Part shown: piece after piece, positions 9,759 to 20,818 of the stretch
Position numbering within the stretch: the first letter of the stretch is position 1
Layout: the number at the start of each line of letters is the position of its first letter
Assembly (NCBI GenBank): GCA_029204045.2
Contig: CM055067.1
Span: forward strand, 24,626,838 to 24,690,837
Length of the DNA stretch: 64,000 bases
Direction: 5' to 3'
Source of the DNA: Tillandsia leiboldiana
Taxonomy: Eukaryota; Streptophyta; Magnoliopsida; Poales; Bromeliaceae
The notes under the pieces: model-generated
What the model was told of the DNA's origin: nothing
Seen by the model: only the letters and a program-made list of their open reading frames with translations
Databases searched by the model: none
Made by a program: the position numbers and the translations under genes

Positions 9759-11630
9759 GGTGATGTTCGCACCATCAAACCTAGGTCGAAATGGACCAAG
9801 GAAGAGATCGATATATCTTCTTACAATGGCAAGGGAATAAATGCTTTATTTAATGCCTTATCACAAACAGATTTCTCTCGCGTCTCGGCATGTGAGACTG
9901 CGAAAGAAATCTGGGATGTTCTTCAAGTTACGCATGAGGGAACTAACCTTGTGAAGATTCAGAAACTGCAAATGCTTACGAGCAAGTTTGACTCTATTTT
10001 CATGGCAGAAAATGAATCGTTCACTGACTATTACACACGATTGCAAGACATCGTAAACTCATGTGCTAACTTGGGAGAGAAGATTCCAGAATTTAAGGTT
10101 GGAAGAAAGATCTTAAGAACTCTTCCTGAACGATTTCGCCCAAAGGTTACAGCTATTGAAACTATTAAACACCCGGACGAAATGCGTGTAGAAGAACTAG
10201 TTGGTTCATTACAAACTTATGAAATGACATTTACTACTAACTATTCTTCGGGAAAGGCATCCTCTTCTAAGTCTTCAGGTTATGCTTTGAAAACAACAAA
10301 GGAAGAAGACACGGATTCATCCTCCTCAGACGATGACGAAAACCTATCTATGGAGGAATTTGAGAAGCAGCTCGCTCTCTTGACAAGGAAGTTTCGCCGC
10401 AACTTTCGAAGGGGCAATTCAAGTAAAACTCCATCCTTCGGAAAGTCGAAGAAAGGCAAGGGTACTTCAAGTTACAAGTCAAGAAAGCAAGAGAACTTTT
10501 CAAAGGATAAGAAAAGTTCAGAGGGACAAGTCCAATGCTTCAAGTGCCGAGGATACGGCCATATCTCAACGGAGTGTCCAACTAAGAATCCGTCGAAGAA
10601 GAAAGCGATGCAAGTCGTCACATGGGATGACAACTCAACGTCAAATGAGTCATCCTCAAGTGATGAAGAAGAAAGCGCAACGGCATTCCACGCGTCCACA
10701 TCTTCACCCTTCATGTGCTTAATGGCAAGTACTTCAGATTCATTGCCCAACTCCTCCCAGGTTGAAAAAACTGCAACGGATGATGAATCAAGTAACTCTG
10801 AAGGTGAAGATTTTGTTTTAGCCTACCACAGACTTTTACGGGATTCAAAGAAACTGGCTAAACAAAACAAGGGGTTGAGAGGGAGATTATAGGATCTCAA
10901 AGAAGAAGTAAAAAGGGTAACTTCTCTCTCGACCGATCTTGAAGTGGAAAGGGATAATCTGATAAAAGCAAATGTTTCCCTTCAAGAGTCCAATGAGCTT
11001 TTTGAGAAGGAACATACAAAACTGGTGGATAAAGCGGATCACTTCTCAAAGCTCTACAGCGAGGCTCGACAGGAAAAATTGGAAATGACAAAGACCATTC
11101 TCCAACTAAAGGATGACTTAAAGAGATTTTCTTCTGGAAGGAGTAAGTTGGATAAGCTTCTTGGTCTTGGTCAAACAAATCGGTTCGGCCTCGGGTACAC
11201 TCAAACTGGAAACAGTCCAAGTTCGAGTGGGACAGTTTTTGTGCCTCAGTCGGTATCTCCTCCTCCGACACCGGAATTCACGACAAACAACGACAACAAG
11301 CCTACTTCTTTCTCTTCGGGATCGTCAAGCGCAAAGGTATGTTTTCGTTGTGGTATTTCAGGGCACATAAGGAGATATTGCAAGACAGGAGCCAAACGCT
11401 CAACTCAGACATTTCTTGCAACGACTACCAAAAAGGTGATTCCTCATAAATCAAATGCAAATCATACAAAAGAAAAGAACATTGGTAGTACTTCAAGTAA
11501 GACGATGACAAAAGAAAAAGATCAATCATACAAGACGTCTTCATCAAGGATAATTTCTCAACCATTGCCAACATACTCTAAAACTCAAAAGGTTTGGGTA
11601 TGCAAAGGTGAAATCTTTCCTTGCCTTTAA
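9759..11630 (+). pseudogene. Copia A gag, N-truncated and with an internal stop
   Basis: Gag packages element RNA into virus-like particles. The frame is open from the TRIM boundary, reading the UBN2-type copia gag domain (TIKPRSKWTKEEID..., then SFTDYYTRLQDIV and LRTLPERFRPKV). A Ser/Asp-rich stretch, the first zinc knuckle CFKCRGYGHISTEC (10536-10577), a Glu/Lys coiled coil (about 10850-11130) and a second knuckle CFRCGISGHIRRYC (11340-11381) follow. A TAG at 10890-10892 interrupts the coiled coil; copia B has Trp TGG at this place, so it is a single base change. The frame ends at 11628-11630. Missing at the front are roughly the first 60 residues seen in copia B. Two CCHC knuckles separated by a coiled coil is unlike short copia Gags and fits Sireviruses. 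Confidence 0.87.
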
Positions 11631-11639
11631 TCTTCCTAC

Positions 11640-14155
11640 GATTAAATGTTGTGTAGTTTATGTAGACTATTTTTCTTTCTTTGGACCAACCCGTCAACCA
11701 TCTTTGGGAGGTAAATGGTATTTTTTTCTTATTGGTTGATGATTTCTCTAGGTTTTCTTGGGTAGCTTTTTTAAAAGAGAAAGCTGATACGTTTGATTCT
11801 TTTCATGAGATTTGCCATCGTATTATGATTGAAAAGAATGAAAAGATCATTCGTGTTAGAAGTGATAGAGGTGGAGAATTCATTAATTCTAAATTCATTG
11901 ATTTTTGCACTTCCAACGGCATAAAACATGAATTCTCAGCACCCTATACACCTCAGCAGAATGGTGTTGTTGAGCGCAAAAACAGGGTTGTTCAAGAGAT
12001 GGCGCGTGTGATGCTTCATAGCCGGAATTTACCGCTACATTTTTGGGCTGAAGCTGTGAACACCGCTATCTATGTCATTAATCGAGTGTATTTGTGCCCA
12101 GGAACTTTAAATACACCATATGAGCTGTGGTTTAGTAGAAAACTGGATATCAAATACTTTCGTATCTTTGGGAGTAGATGTTTTATTTTGCGTGATCGCA
12201 AAAATCTTGGTAAGTTTGATTCTCGAAGTAACGAAGGGATCTTTTTGGGTTATTCTACAAATAGCAGAGCATATCGGGTATTTAACATGGAATCTAAAAT
12301 GATTGTAGAATCTATAAATGTTAAAGTAGATGAAGCTTTTCACTTTGCATCTGAAAAATCTACCCTCGATATCTCTCTTGATGATGATACTCCTGTAAGT
12401 GCATCTTCTCATGATAATACTTCCAATATTAATGATGCATCTAATGGTTCTTCAAGTTTATCTGATATGCAGGAATCATCTCATGTACCTCCGAGTACTC
12501 CGTTACAACAAACGTTACGCATCTCCAAGGATCATCCTAAATCAAACATCATTGGAGACCCACAAGAAGGAGTCAAAACTCGGAGACAGTTGGTTTGCGG
12601 ATTCGCTTGCTACGTTTCCTTGATCGAACCAAAGAACATCGATGAAGCTCTTCAGGATGACTACTGGATTAAAGCAATGCAGGAAGAGCTCCATCAGTTT
12701 GAGCGAAACAAAGTCTGGGAATTAACAAAGCCTCCAAAGCAACACAATGTGATAGGTACCAAATGGATTTTCAAGAATAAGAAAAATGAAGATGGTACCA
12801 TCATCAGGAACAAAGCACGTTTAGTTGCTCAAGGCTACTCTCAAGTAGAAGGTATAGACTTTGATGAAACTTTCGCCCCTGTAGCTAGACTCGAGTCCAT
12901 TCGTATCTTATTCGCGATAGCTTGTCATTTTAAAATAAAATTATTTCAAATGGACGTTAACAGCGCGTTTTTAAATGGATTTTTAAATGAGGAAGTTTAT
13001 GTGGCTCAACCGAAAGGTTTTGTAGACTGTAAACTACCTAACCATGTTTTTCGTTTGAAAAAGGCTCTTTACGGTTTAAAACAAGCACCGCGAGCATGGT
13101 ACGAAAGGCTAACAAAGCACCTATTGGATAAGGGCTATACTCGAGGGGGAGCTGACAGGACTCTCTTTGTGAAGCATTATCAAAATAACTTCATTGTTGC
13201 ACAAATCTATGTCGATGACATTGTTTTTGGAGCAACAAAGGATAATGATGCTTCTAAATTCACTGAAACCATGGAAAGCGAATTTGAGATGTCAATGATG
13301 GGCGAATTGACTTATTTCCTTGGATTGCAAGTGAAACAGAGTGACGAAGGCATCCATTTGTGTCAATCCAAGTATGCTTTGGAGTTGGTCAAAAAGTTTG
13401 ATCTAGAAAATTGTAAAGAATTTCCAACTCCAATGGGAACTAGCAATAAAGGATTAGAAAGTGAACTTTTTAGTGAGAATGTAGACGAGAAACTTTATCG
13501 GAGTATGATTGGAAGTCTACTTTACCTCACGGCTAGTCGCCCGGATATATCTTTTGGTGTTGGGATCTGCGCGAGATATCAATCTGCACCAAAGGAGGTT
13601 CACCTGAAAGCGGTGAAACGGATCATCCGATACATTAAAGGAACCATAAATTTCGGAATTTGGTATCCTATGGGGACAAGTTTAGATATTATTGGATACT
13701 CAGATGCCGATTGGGCAGGATCTGTGGATGATCGGAAAAGTACGAGTGGTGCATGTTTTTATTTAGGCCATTGCCTTGTTGCATGGCACAGTAAAAAGCA
13801 AAACTGCATTGCACTCTCGACTGCCGAAGCGGAATATATTTCAGCGGGTAGTTGTTCAACCCAACTCATTTGGATGAAAAGTGTGTTGAGCGACTTCCGG
13901 ATTTCAGCAACTTCGGTAACAATTCTTTGTGACAACACTAGTGCTATAAACATTTCCAAAAACCCTGTGTTGCACTCTAGAACAAAACACATTGAACTTA
14001 GATATCATTTTCTTAGAGAGCTAGTTGAATCAAATACTCTTCAACTGTCATATATTTCAACTGAAGATCAATTAGCTGATATTTTAACAAAACCTTTGGA
14101 TCAAAAACGTTTTATTCATTTGCGTAAAGCAATTGGAATGCTTTCCTTGAAATAA
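11640..14155 (+). pseudogene. Copia A pol: integrase core, reverse transcriptase, RNase H; protease missing
   Basis: The open frame from 11681 gives 824 residues. Integrase core has D62 (RSDRGGEF) and E98 (NGVVERKN), with the 35-residue spacing, but the first catalytic Asp is absent because the sequence just upstream (reading [14 protein letters not shown] in another frame) is shifted by one base near a T-run and then ends. Protease and the zinc-binding front of integrase are deleted. Reverse transcriptase is intact to the eye: [26 protein letters not shown] at residues 510-513. RNase H has [16 protein letters not shown] and [17 protein letters not shown]. Stop TAA at 14153-14155. The frame itself is well preserved, so the damage in front is probably recent or the RT was long under selection. 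Confidence 0.9.
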
Positions 14156-15089
14156 ACTTCTTTTTGAAACTTTTGCTTAGGTTAGGTTTTGTTTTTGTGT
14201 TTTTGTTCTTTATCTATGTTTATACATAGTACATTAATTGAGCATGTGTATTATTGACTTTACTTGCATCCTTTCATATAATTAGAAATTTATTATGCTT
14301 TGGATATCATAATAATTCAGTTGATGCATTGATCATTTATTTAAATTAAATCATTTTTAATTGATCAAAGTCAATTTCTCTCTCAATGATCTCTTGGTAT
14401 TGTTTTTATCTTATTTGACTATTTGGTTGAGTATGAATTCGAGATCAATCCTTGGTTGAATACTTTATATCTTAAATTAATTGATAGCCAATTGAGGGGG
14501 AGTCAAAGAAATGTAAAATGCTCAAAAGATGTGGAAAGAGTTACATCCCAATGAGGAGTGTGAAAACTACCACCACATGGAGGAAAGAGCTACTACCTCG
14601 GTCGTCCGAGTACTGTGTGCAGCTACCACATGTATACCAAGCATGGGTTTGTAATTTTTGATTAAATAAAATGCATGATTGAAATACTTGACTCCGTCAA
14701 ATTTCAAGGTTGGTATAAGGTGGGTTTTTTAAATGAAAGATGCTCAAAGAGCCACTCTCTTCAACAGATTGACTAGATACATTATATAATTTATTTGGGA
14801 TTTCAAACATCTATTGATCTTGGTAATTCATTTTCTTTACCATTTTAATGATTTGATAAACGCCGTACTCATAAGATCATGATGGATGTGTTTGAACTTG
14901 ATCAACTTTAAAGGTTTTAATTTCTGTAAATTTTCATGTCATTATTTGAATGTTATTGATAGATTTAACATAATTTATTTCTCTTGACATGAAACGATGA
15001 TTTTTGTTTAAAGTTGATGTGCTAAAATGCTTACATACTTTTTCCGGATTTTATTGAATTTTTCTAAATTATTCTGAAGAAAAAGTTGG

Positions 15090-15186
15090 AGCCGATCCGG
15101 ATCGGACATGAATGATCCGGATCCCGAACGCAGGTGTTTCCTGCGGGTAGCCGATCCGAATCGAAATCTCGATCCGATCCGGATCA
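15090..15186. promoter_or_regulatory. Cluster of GATCCGGATC palindromes upstream of the env-like ORF
   Basis: Four or five GATCCGGATC-like sites lie within about 100 bases, followed by CTAGGGTTTTATTAG. This copies the arrangement in the copia A LTR promoter region (18867-19092, then CTAGGGTTTCTAGCCTATAAATAG). It may be a promoter for the downstream ORF or a relic of an LTR; function is inferred only. Confidence 0.45.
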
Positions 15187-15320
15187 CGGCTAGGGTTTTA
15201 TTAGAACAAGAGGGTTTTTGATTTCTTTTATTCCAATCTTTTGTTCTTAAGACTCCAAAGTTTCTCTCTCTAGAATTCATCCTTCTTGGAGCCTTTCAAA
15301 CTCGAGTTCTTCGATTCCAA

Positions 15321-15718
15321 GTAAGTTTTATTGATCAAAATCTCGGTTTTTCACTGTTTTTCCTTGTTTGCTCAAAACTTGAGTAGAAATCATGGAACTT
15401 TTTCATTTGTGAATGGTTTTTGGTCAAATCTCTTTTGAAATAAGAACTCTGGGTAGATTAGTTTTGATTATATGCTAGGTATTCTCAAGATAAACGGATT
15501 TTTGGTCTTCGATTTCAAAAATTTCGATTTTAGGGCATATAATGGGAATTTTCCAAAATCATGCAATTGATCTATTTTTAAAATTCTTTTTGCAAAACTA
15601 ATTTGATTCCTAGTCTCTCTACACGATAATGTTTGTTTGGGTACAATCTTTCAAATTTTTCAAACTTACAAAATTTTCGTGTTCTTGAGTTGTTGCTCAC
15701 AGGATTTTCTTCTCACAG
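15321..15718 (+). other. Possible 5'-leader intron before the env-like ORF
   Basis: A good plant donor (CCAA|GTAAGTTTTA at 15321) and two candidate acceptors (TTGCTCACAG ending 15702; TTTTCTTCTCACAG ending 15718) bracket about 380 to 400 A/T-rich bases. The ATG follows at 15731. This is a visual prediction without transcript evidence. Confidence 0.35.
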
Positions 15719-15730
15719 AAACCAATAGCA

Positions 15731-17939
15731 ATGGTGATCACGTGGATCATTCTCCTTCTGGCTACTATGGTAAATACGAGAGACACTGTCAAGCCCAAGA
15801 GGGCTAAAAAGGATGAAGTCAATTGGGATGAGTTGTCAGATGATGAAACACATCCTGGAAAATCACCACAGAAAACCTCTGTTGCATCGAAAGGGAAAGC
15901 CCGTGCAGAGACATCAAAGGAAAAGGCTCCGCCCACTGCTACGGAAAAAGGAAAAGCACCAATGACCTCTTCATCCATACTAAAAAGAAAAAGACTCGCT
16001 CGACGACCTGGACGAGCTCGAGGTATTGAAATAAATGAACCATGTCAAGAGAATCCAAAGAATATCTCTCAAATTGACACTGAATCTGAAGACGAAGAAG
16101 ATTGGGACACATTTCTTGATGAAGTACAACAAGGTATTGATGAAGAAAATAAGGTTTACCTAAAGAACAAGAAGCTACTGTAGGTTTTTATAAGATCCAC
16201 AAGGATCTAAATAGGTACTATCAAACAACTAGAGGGGGGTGAATAGGTGTAATACTTAAAAACTCAATCTCAGTACAAAATAAAAACCAATGCGGAAAAT
16301 AAAAACAGCACACCGAGATTTACGTGGAAACTCCAATCCAGGAGAAAAACCACAGGACCAACACGCAATAACAATCCACTAAGAATAGAAGAATAACAAG
16401 GTGATTACCGACTCCACGGACTCAACCCCTCCTTCAGCTTCTTCGGACCTTGCGCTGACCGGTTGGATGTCCACGCAATAACAATCCACTAAGAAAAGAA
16501 GAATAACAAGGTGATTACCGTCTCCACGGATTTAACCCCTCCTTCAACTTCTTCGGACCTCGCGTTCCACCGTTTGCACGTCCACTGCACACGTTCGAAT
16601 CCACGAACGCCACTCGAATCCACGAGCACACGTTTCGAATCCACGAAACGCCTTTAGCACACCGAATCCACGATGCCACGTCGAATCCACGACGCAAACT
16701 CAGTCGATAAGAATATTGACTTCGATGGTGATCCTTTGCTTAGATTCTCATTGAGGAACCGTAGAAGAAATCTCTAAGCAAAGATTAGATCAATTCGACA
16801 AAAGATATGTTCTTGAAAGAACCATCGAATTGACCTAAAAGAGGCTATAAAGAAGATCGATAAAAACCTAGCCTCTAGGGTTGCTCTCAAGAGTTTTATA
16901 AATTGATCGGCCGTAGCTCCCACGTTTTTGAGAAACCCTAAATGTCTATTTATAGTTTAGAAACTTTTGGAAAGAGATAAGAATAAAAAACTTACCTTAT
17001 CTGGAAATTTTACGGACGGCGATCCGGATCGGATTTACTACGATCCGGATCGTCGTAGCGTGATAGACAATTCCAGAAAACCAAGGGTTCGGGATCCGGA
17101 TTGAACTTCCCGATCCGGATCGTTCATGAATTTCAGCAACATCCAATGTTCGGGATCCGGATCAGAATAGGCTTGGATCCGGATTGGATTTGCACATGAA
17201 CTAATACCCTTCGGGATCCGGATTGGATCATCTGATCCGGATCCTGAACATGCCCCATGTCCAGTTTTTGATTTTTATGCAATTAAAAATTCTTCCAAAT
17301 GTTTCTACACTATAAGAAAGTATTCGGATCACCAAAATTATTTAGTTAACCATACCTGATCCTTTTGAATACTTTCTTCTTGAGATTGATGTAACTGATC
17401 CACAATTCTTCAACTTCAATCTTCAAGACTCAAGACACTGAGTGTCAACTTGAGCTCTTGTTGAATCTTCTCTAAGTCTTTGATTGCTGATTGACAATTT
17501 GATCCCTTTAAGACTCCGACTCAACTCACTGACTTGACTCACGAAATATGCCAACACCAAAATGCCGTAACAGCTACTAAAGTCTTCCTCAATACTTAAG
17601 CAGCAAGCAAGGAAAAAGAATGTGCCAAGCAATGAACATCTTGACAATTTACCCTCTTTGCCAAGACGATCTCCTCGGAATAAAGGACAGACTGCTCCGT
17701 CAATCGTCACACAACGTTCTTCAACTTCCAGAAGAATTGACCAAAAGGGAAACCTGGAGTCTTCCATCAAACAAGAACAAGACAAAATGGCTCTAGTACT
17801 CAGAAAGATGTCCAAGGACATACATCAGATGAAACAAGAGTGTTCTACGATTTCGGGAATGCTTAAAGGAATTTTGAAGAAGCTGGGCTGCACGAGCTCT
17901 GAGGACTCCGCCTCGAATGACTCAGATTCAGATGCTTGA
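15731..17939 (+). pseudogene. Env-like/extra ORF of copia A, split by an inserted solo LTR
   Basis: Two coding pieces, 15731-16178 and 17573-17939, flank the inverted solo LTR 16179-17572 and its TSD GCTAC. Ignoring the insertion and one TSD copy, the frame runs straight across the join, so this was one ORF of roughly 265 codons. The N-terminus has a short hydrophobic run (MVITWIILLLATM) then a very charged, Lys/Glu/Ser-rich region; an alternative start is the second Met at 15767, which would drop the hydrophobic run. The C-terminal piece carries a heptad-like stretch (about KMSKDIHQMKQECSTISGM) and an acidic Ser/Asp tail. Position after pol matches the env-like ORF of Sireviruses. No receptor-binding or fusion feature is visible and a role in entry is not supported; a function is not assigned. 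Confidence 0.65.
16179..17572 (-). mobile_element. Solo copia LTR, inverted, inserted in the env-like ORF
   Basis: 1394 bases flanked by the direct repeat GCTAC (16174-16178 and 17573-17577). On the minus strand it starts TGTTACGGCATTTTGG, like the copia A LTR start TGTTACGGATTTTG. It shares the palindromic GATCCGGATC cluster (about 17024-17252), a TATA box (CTATTTATA, 16946-16954 in plus reading) and the tandem TCGAATCCACGA-type segment. No internal region remains, so an element of the same family inserted and then recombined LTR to LTR. Confidence 0.92.
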
Positions 17940-18640
17940 ATCGTTTGACCACTAATTCTCTTGTGCAGGATTTCAGTTTTTAGGTTTTAATGTTCTCTTT
18001 TTACTTTGCTTTAGTTCTAGTTCTCAGGTTTTTCTTGATTTTGAACTTCTTAACTCTCCTTAAATTTTGAATTTTTGGCTTAGTTTGTGACAAAAAGGGG
18101 GAGAGAGTTTAGAGTGAACTCTGTGAGAACTTTGACTTTTGGTGAGAACTTTTGAACAAACTTTGACTTTGGTGAAAGGTAAGTATCACAACTTTTGGTT
18201 TTATCTTGTGATTTGTTGCATGTCCCTACTAACTATTTGACTAACTATTTGGACATGTATTATTACTAACAAGTTGTTTGATTACTAACAAAGCAAAGTT
18301 ATGACATTTGGAATCTTATTGCTTAGAAGATATGTCAATGTTTGATTGTGATCTTATTACATATCTGAATTACTCAATGTCATGGTGAGCATAAACTCTA
18401 TCTCTGTTAGGTTTTGAATGCTAAATATTCTTGAGGTATCTAACGATCTCTTTTTGTCAAGAATGATTTCTTTTTGCAGAGAGTGCAGATGTCTAAGTCT
18501 AGAGTCTGTTTTAGGAGTTTATCTCTTGTATTGGATCTCCATTGTAAATTTTTGTTGTATGGTGATAGCAACAAAAATATCTTTTTTGAATTTTCTTTAG
18601 TGGATCTGTGTTTTGTCACGAAACCGCCAAAGGGGGAGAT
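17940..18640 (+). other. Copia A 3' untranslated region with polypurine tracts
   Basis: Non-coding. Two GGGGGA tracts are present: ACAAAAAGGGGGAGAG (about 18091-18106) and CCAAAGGGGGAGAT directly against the LTR (about 18627-18640). Multiple tracts of this kind are a Sirevirus trait. The last one is the likely plus-strand primer. Confidence 0.75.
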
Positions 18641-18866
18641 TGTTACGGATTTTGTTTTGGCGCATTTCGTGAAAGTGTTAAGTCTTGAAGATTGAAGATG
18701 AATGAAGTTTGGATCATATACCTCAATCTCAAGAAAGAAGAATTCAAAAGGATCAGGTAAGTTTAACTAAATATTTTTGGTGATCCGAATACTTCTTGTA
18801 GTGTAGAAACACTTGGAAGAATTTTTTATCGCATAAAAATCAAGAACTGGACATGGGACATGTTCA

Positions 18867-19092
18867 GGATCCGGATCAGACAGTCCAATCCGGATCCCGA
18901 AGGGTGCTTGTTCATTGGCAAATCCGATCCGGATCATAGTCATTTCGATCCGGATCCCGAATATGGGAATTTGCTGAAATACATGAACGATCCGGATCGT
19001 GCATTACAATCCGGATCCCGAACCCTGTTTTACTGGAATTGCCTGACTCGTTACGACGATCTGGATCACAGTTAATCCGATCCGGATCGCCG
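18867..19092. promoter_or_regulatory. GATCCGGATC palindrome cluster and TATA region of the copia A LTR
   Basis: About eight copies of GATCCGGATC or one-base variants, many continuing as CCCGAA, occur in 225 bases. The TATAAATAG box follows 60 bases later. Conserved LTR palindromes ahead of the promoter are known in Sireviruses; this sequence version looks family-specific. Confidence 0.7.
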
Positions 19093-19154
19093 TCGTGAAA
19101 ATTTCCAGAAACGGACAGTTTTTGATCCTTATCTTCTTCCTAGGGTTTCTAGCC

Positions 19155-19163
19155 TATAAATAG
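19155..19163 (+). promoter_or_regulatory. TATA box of the copia A LTR
   Basis: TATAAATAG in the context CTAGCC..ACCCTA. The inverted solo LTR has the same box; copia B has TACAAATAG (about 26514-26522), a one-base loss. Confidence 0.65.
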
Positions 19164-19931
19164 ACCCTATGATTCTTTTTCTAGGGTTAATCCAAATAAT
19201 CCACATACAAGCCGTCATAATCAAATATCATCATATACGGCCCTAGATCCACATATAGAGAAGAAAGGAAATCATTAGATATTACTCTATGTTTCTTCAT
19301 CTATATTGATTAGTTTGATTCTAGGTTTTCATACTCACATCTTGAGTTGAATCAAACTAATGAATACTTAGATGGTATTTCCTATCTATCTTTGATCTAA
19401 GTATTCGGCAGATCATCACCACCCAAAAACAACGATTTACCCCAAAATCGGCGCGTGGACTCGCGTGGCCTTGTGGATTCAAGGTGCAACCGCTCTCGAG
19501 GATTCGGAGCGAGGTACGTTCGTGGATTCGAAGCGTGCTACTGGGTGAAGACCGTGGATTCGGTCAGACGTCGTGGACTCGACGTTGGACGCCGTGGATT
19601 CGGCGTTGGACGCAGATCGTGGATTCGAGACGCGTTGCGGAGCGAGCGGAGAAGATCAACTAGGAGCGTATGGAAAAGGTTGAGTCGTCTGTGAGTACGG
19701 TATATCACCTTGTACGTGTTTAATTCTAGTGGATTTCACCGTGTTATCGGTCCCGTGGTTTTTTACTCCGGTTTGGAGTTTTTCACGTAAAAATCTTGCG
19801 TGTTCATTTATATTTCCGCATTGGGTTTTTAATTGCGCAATGATTTTTTGAGTGTTTATTGTTTACACCTATTCACCCCCCTCTAGGTGTTTTTCCCCCT
19901 ATTTAGATCCATTATTACATATAACCCAACA

Positions 19932-20818
19932 CGGCGACCCTTCGATGTTTGGGAGAAAACATGATTGACTAAAATCATGTGTATCCAAAAAGGTTCTGGG
20001 TTCAAGGTCCTGCTATCACTGGTATACTACTACCACTAACACAGTGGTGACACATAAAATAGAGAAACACGACATCCCGGGACCACCGTTTATCCAAACG
20101 GCTCCCGCCACAGACATAAGACCAGCTACATCTACCAGACTCCACTTTGCTCCCAAGCACGAGTGTAACATGCATCCCACACTAAGAGAAATCCCGACCA
20201 CTCAGCCCACTACCCAGGCGAGGAAAATACTATGTCCAGGTATGGAGTAGAATGTGTGGATGTCTAAAGCATAAATAAACCTAGCCCAAGTTGGAGTTTT
20301 CTACTGGTCTGGTTATACATGCAACATATGACAGGGTGCTAGGTCAAGTCCAATACTAACATTTAATCAACACAGATAGGAATTAATAATCAACATGATC
20401 AGAATCACCACACTAGAAAATCCTATCTGATACAACATGCTTTCTAATACTACACACATAATGCATGCTCACTAACAATATAGAGTTAGAGAACCGTCCA
20501 CCGATTTTGGAGACGAAGCAACCTACCTGAAGTGCGCGTCAATCCAAGATCCAAATAGGCTGAAACTGAATGGGGATAATCCTCGGATTCCCACGATTCC
20601 AACGAGTCCAAAAACTCCAGAAAACTCCTCCTGGGTACAAAGATATGGTCCAAACATTGCAATAAGTCATAAACTCCCACAAACACATGATGCTGTACAA
20701 ACAGTCTAGAAAATGCTTAAATACCACCTGTGAGATAATCTCCAAAAATTCCAATAAAAAAACGATGGTGATCCTCGCGAAGAGTAGATGTCAATCGAGT
20801 CCTCACAAGCCGAAATCC
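19932..20818 (-). repeat. G6 LTR fragment, distal part
   Basis: From about 20040 the sequence matches, on the minus strand, the gypsy LTRs of G3 (29560-29900) and G5, for instance the CGGGACCACCGT..CCAAACGGCTCCC and CAGACTCCAC..GCTCCCAAGCACGAGTG blocks. The first 110 bases after copia A show nothing I recognise. It continues after the G5 solo LTR at 24202. Its U5 end is missing, cut off at the copia A boundary. Confidence 0.7.

Larger units (their letters stand above)
14156..15730 (+). other. Spacer between copia A pol and the env-like ORF
   Basis: A/T-rich and without a credible coding frame. It includes a polypurine-like tract (TTGAGGGGGAGTCAAAG, about 14490-14507), of the kind Sireviruses carry in several copies before the 3' LTR, a cluster of GATCCGGATC palindromes (15090-15186) and a possible intron just before the env-like ATG. 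Confidence 0.6.
9759..19931 (+). mobile_element. Copia A: Sirevirus-like Ty1/copia element, 5' truncated
   Basis: Order is gag (start missing), pol (integrase, RT, RNase H), long spacer, env-like ORF and 3' LTR. Features that point to the Sirevirus genus are the long Gag with two CCHC knuckles separated by a coiled coil, an extra ORF after pol, several GGGGGA polypurine tracts before the 3' LTR and palindrome-rich LTRs. The 5' LTR and Gag N-terminus are replaced by the TRIM junction at 9758. Copia B gives the missing part for comparison. The element is not functional: a gag stop, loss of protease and integrase N-terminus, and an inserted solo LTR. Confidence 0.9.
18641..19931 (+). repeat. Copia A 3' LTR
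   Basis: 1291 bases from TGTTACGGATTTTG to CATATAACCCAACA. It contains the palindrome cluster (18867-19092), a TATA box TATAAATAG (19155-19163) and a set of GTGGATTCG-type short repeats (19450-19630). It is collinear with the interrupted copia B 5' LTR (25998-26727 plus 61562-62085). The bases after it (CGGCG) cannot be checked as a TSD because the left end is lost. Confidence 0.9.

Noticed and set aside
15008..15280. Minus-strand frame of 90 codons near the palindrome cluster
   Set aside because: Opposite to the element's coding strand, without any recognisable motif; GATCCGGATC repeats keep it open.
19932..20040. Possible unique host DNA right after copia A
   Set aside because: Only about 110 bases with no feature; may be a diverged part of the G6 LTR. 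Not enough to call.
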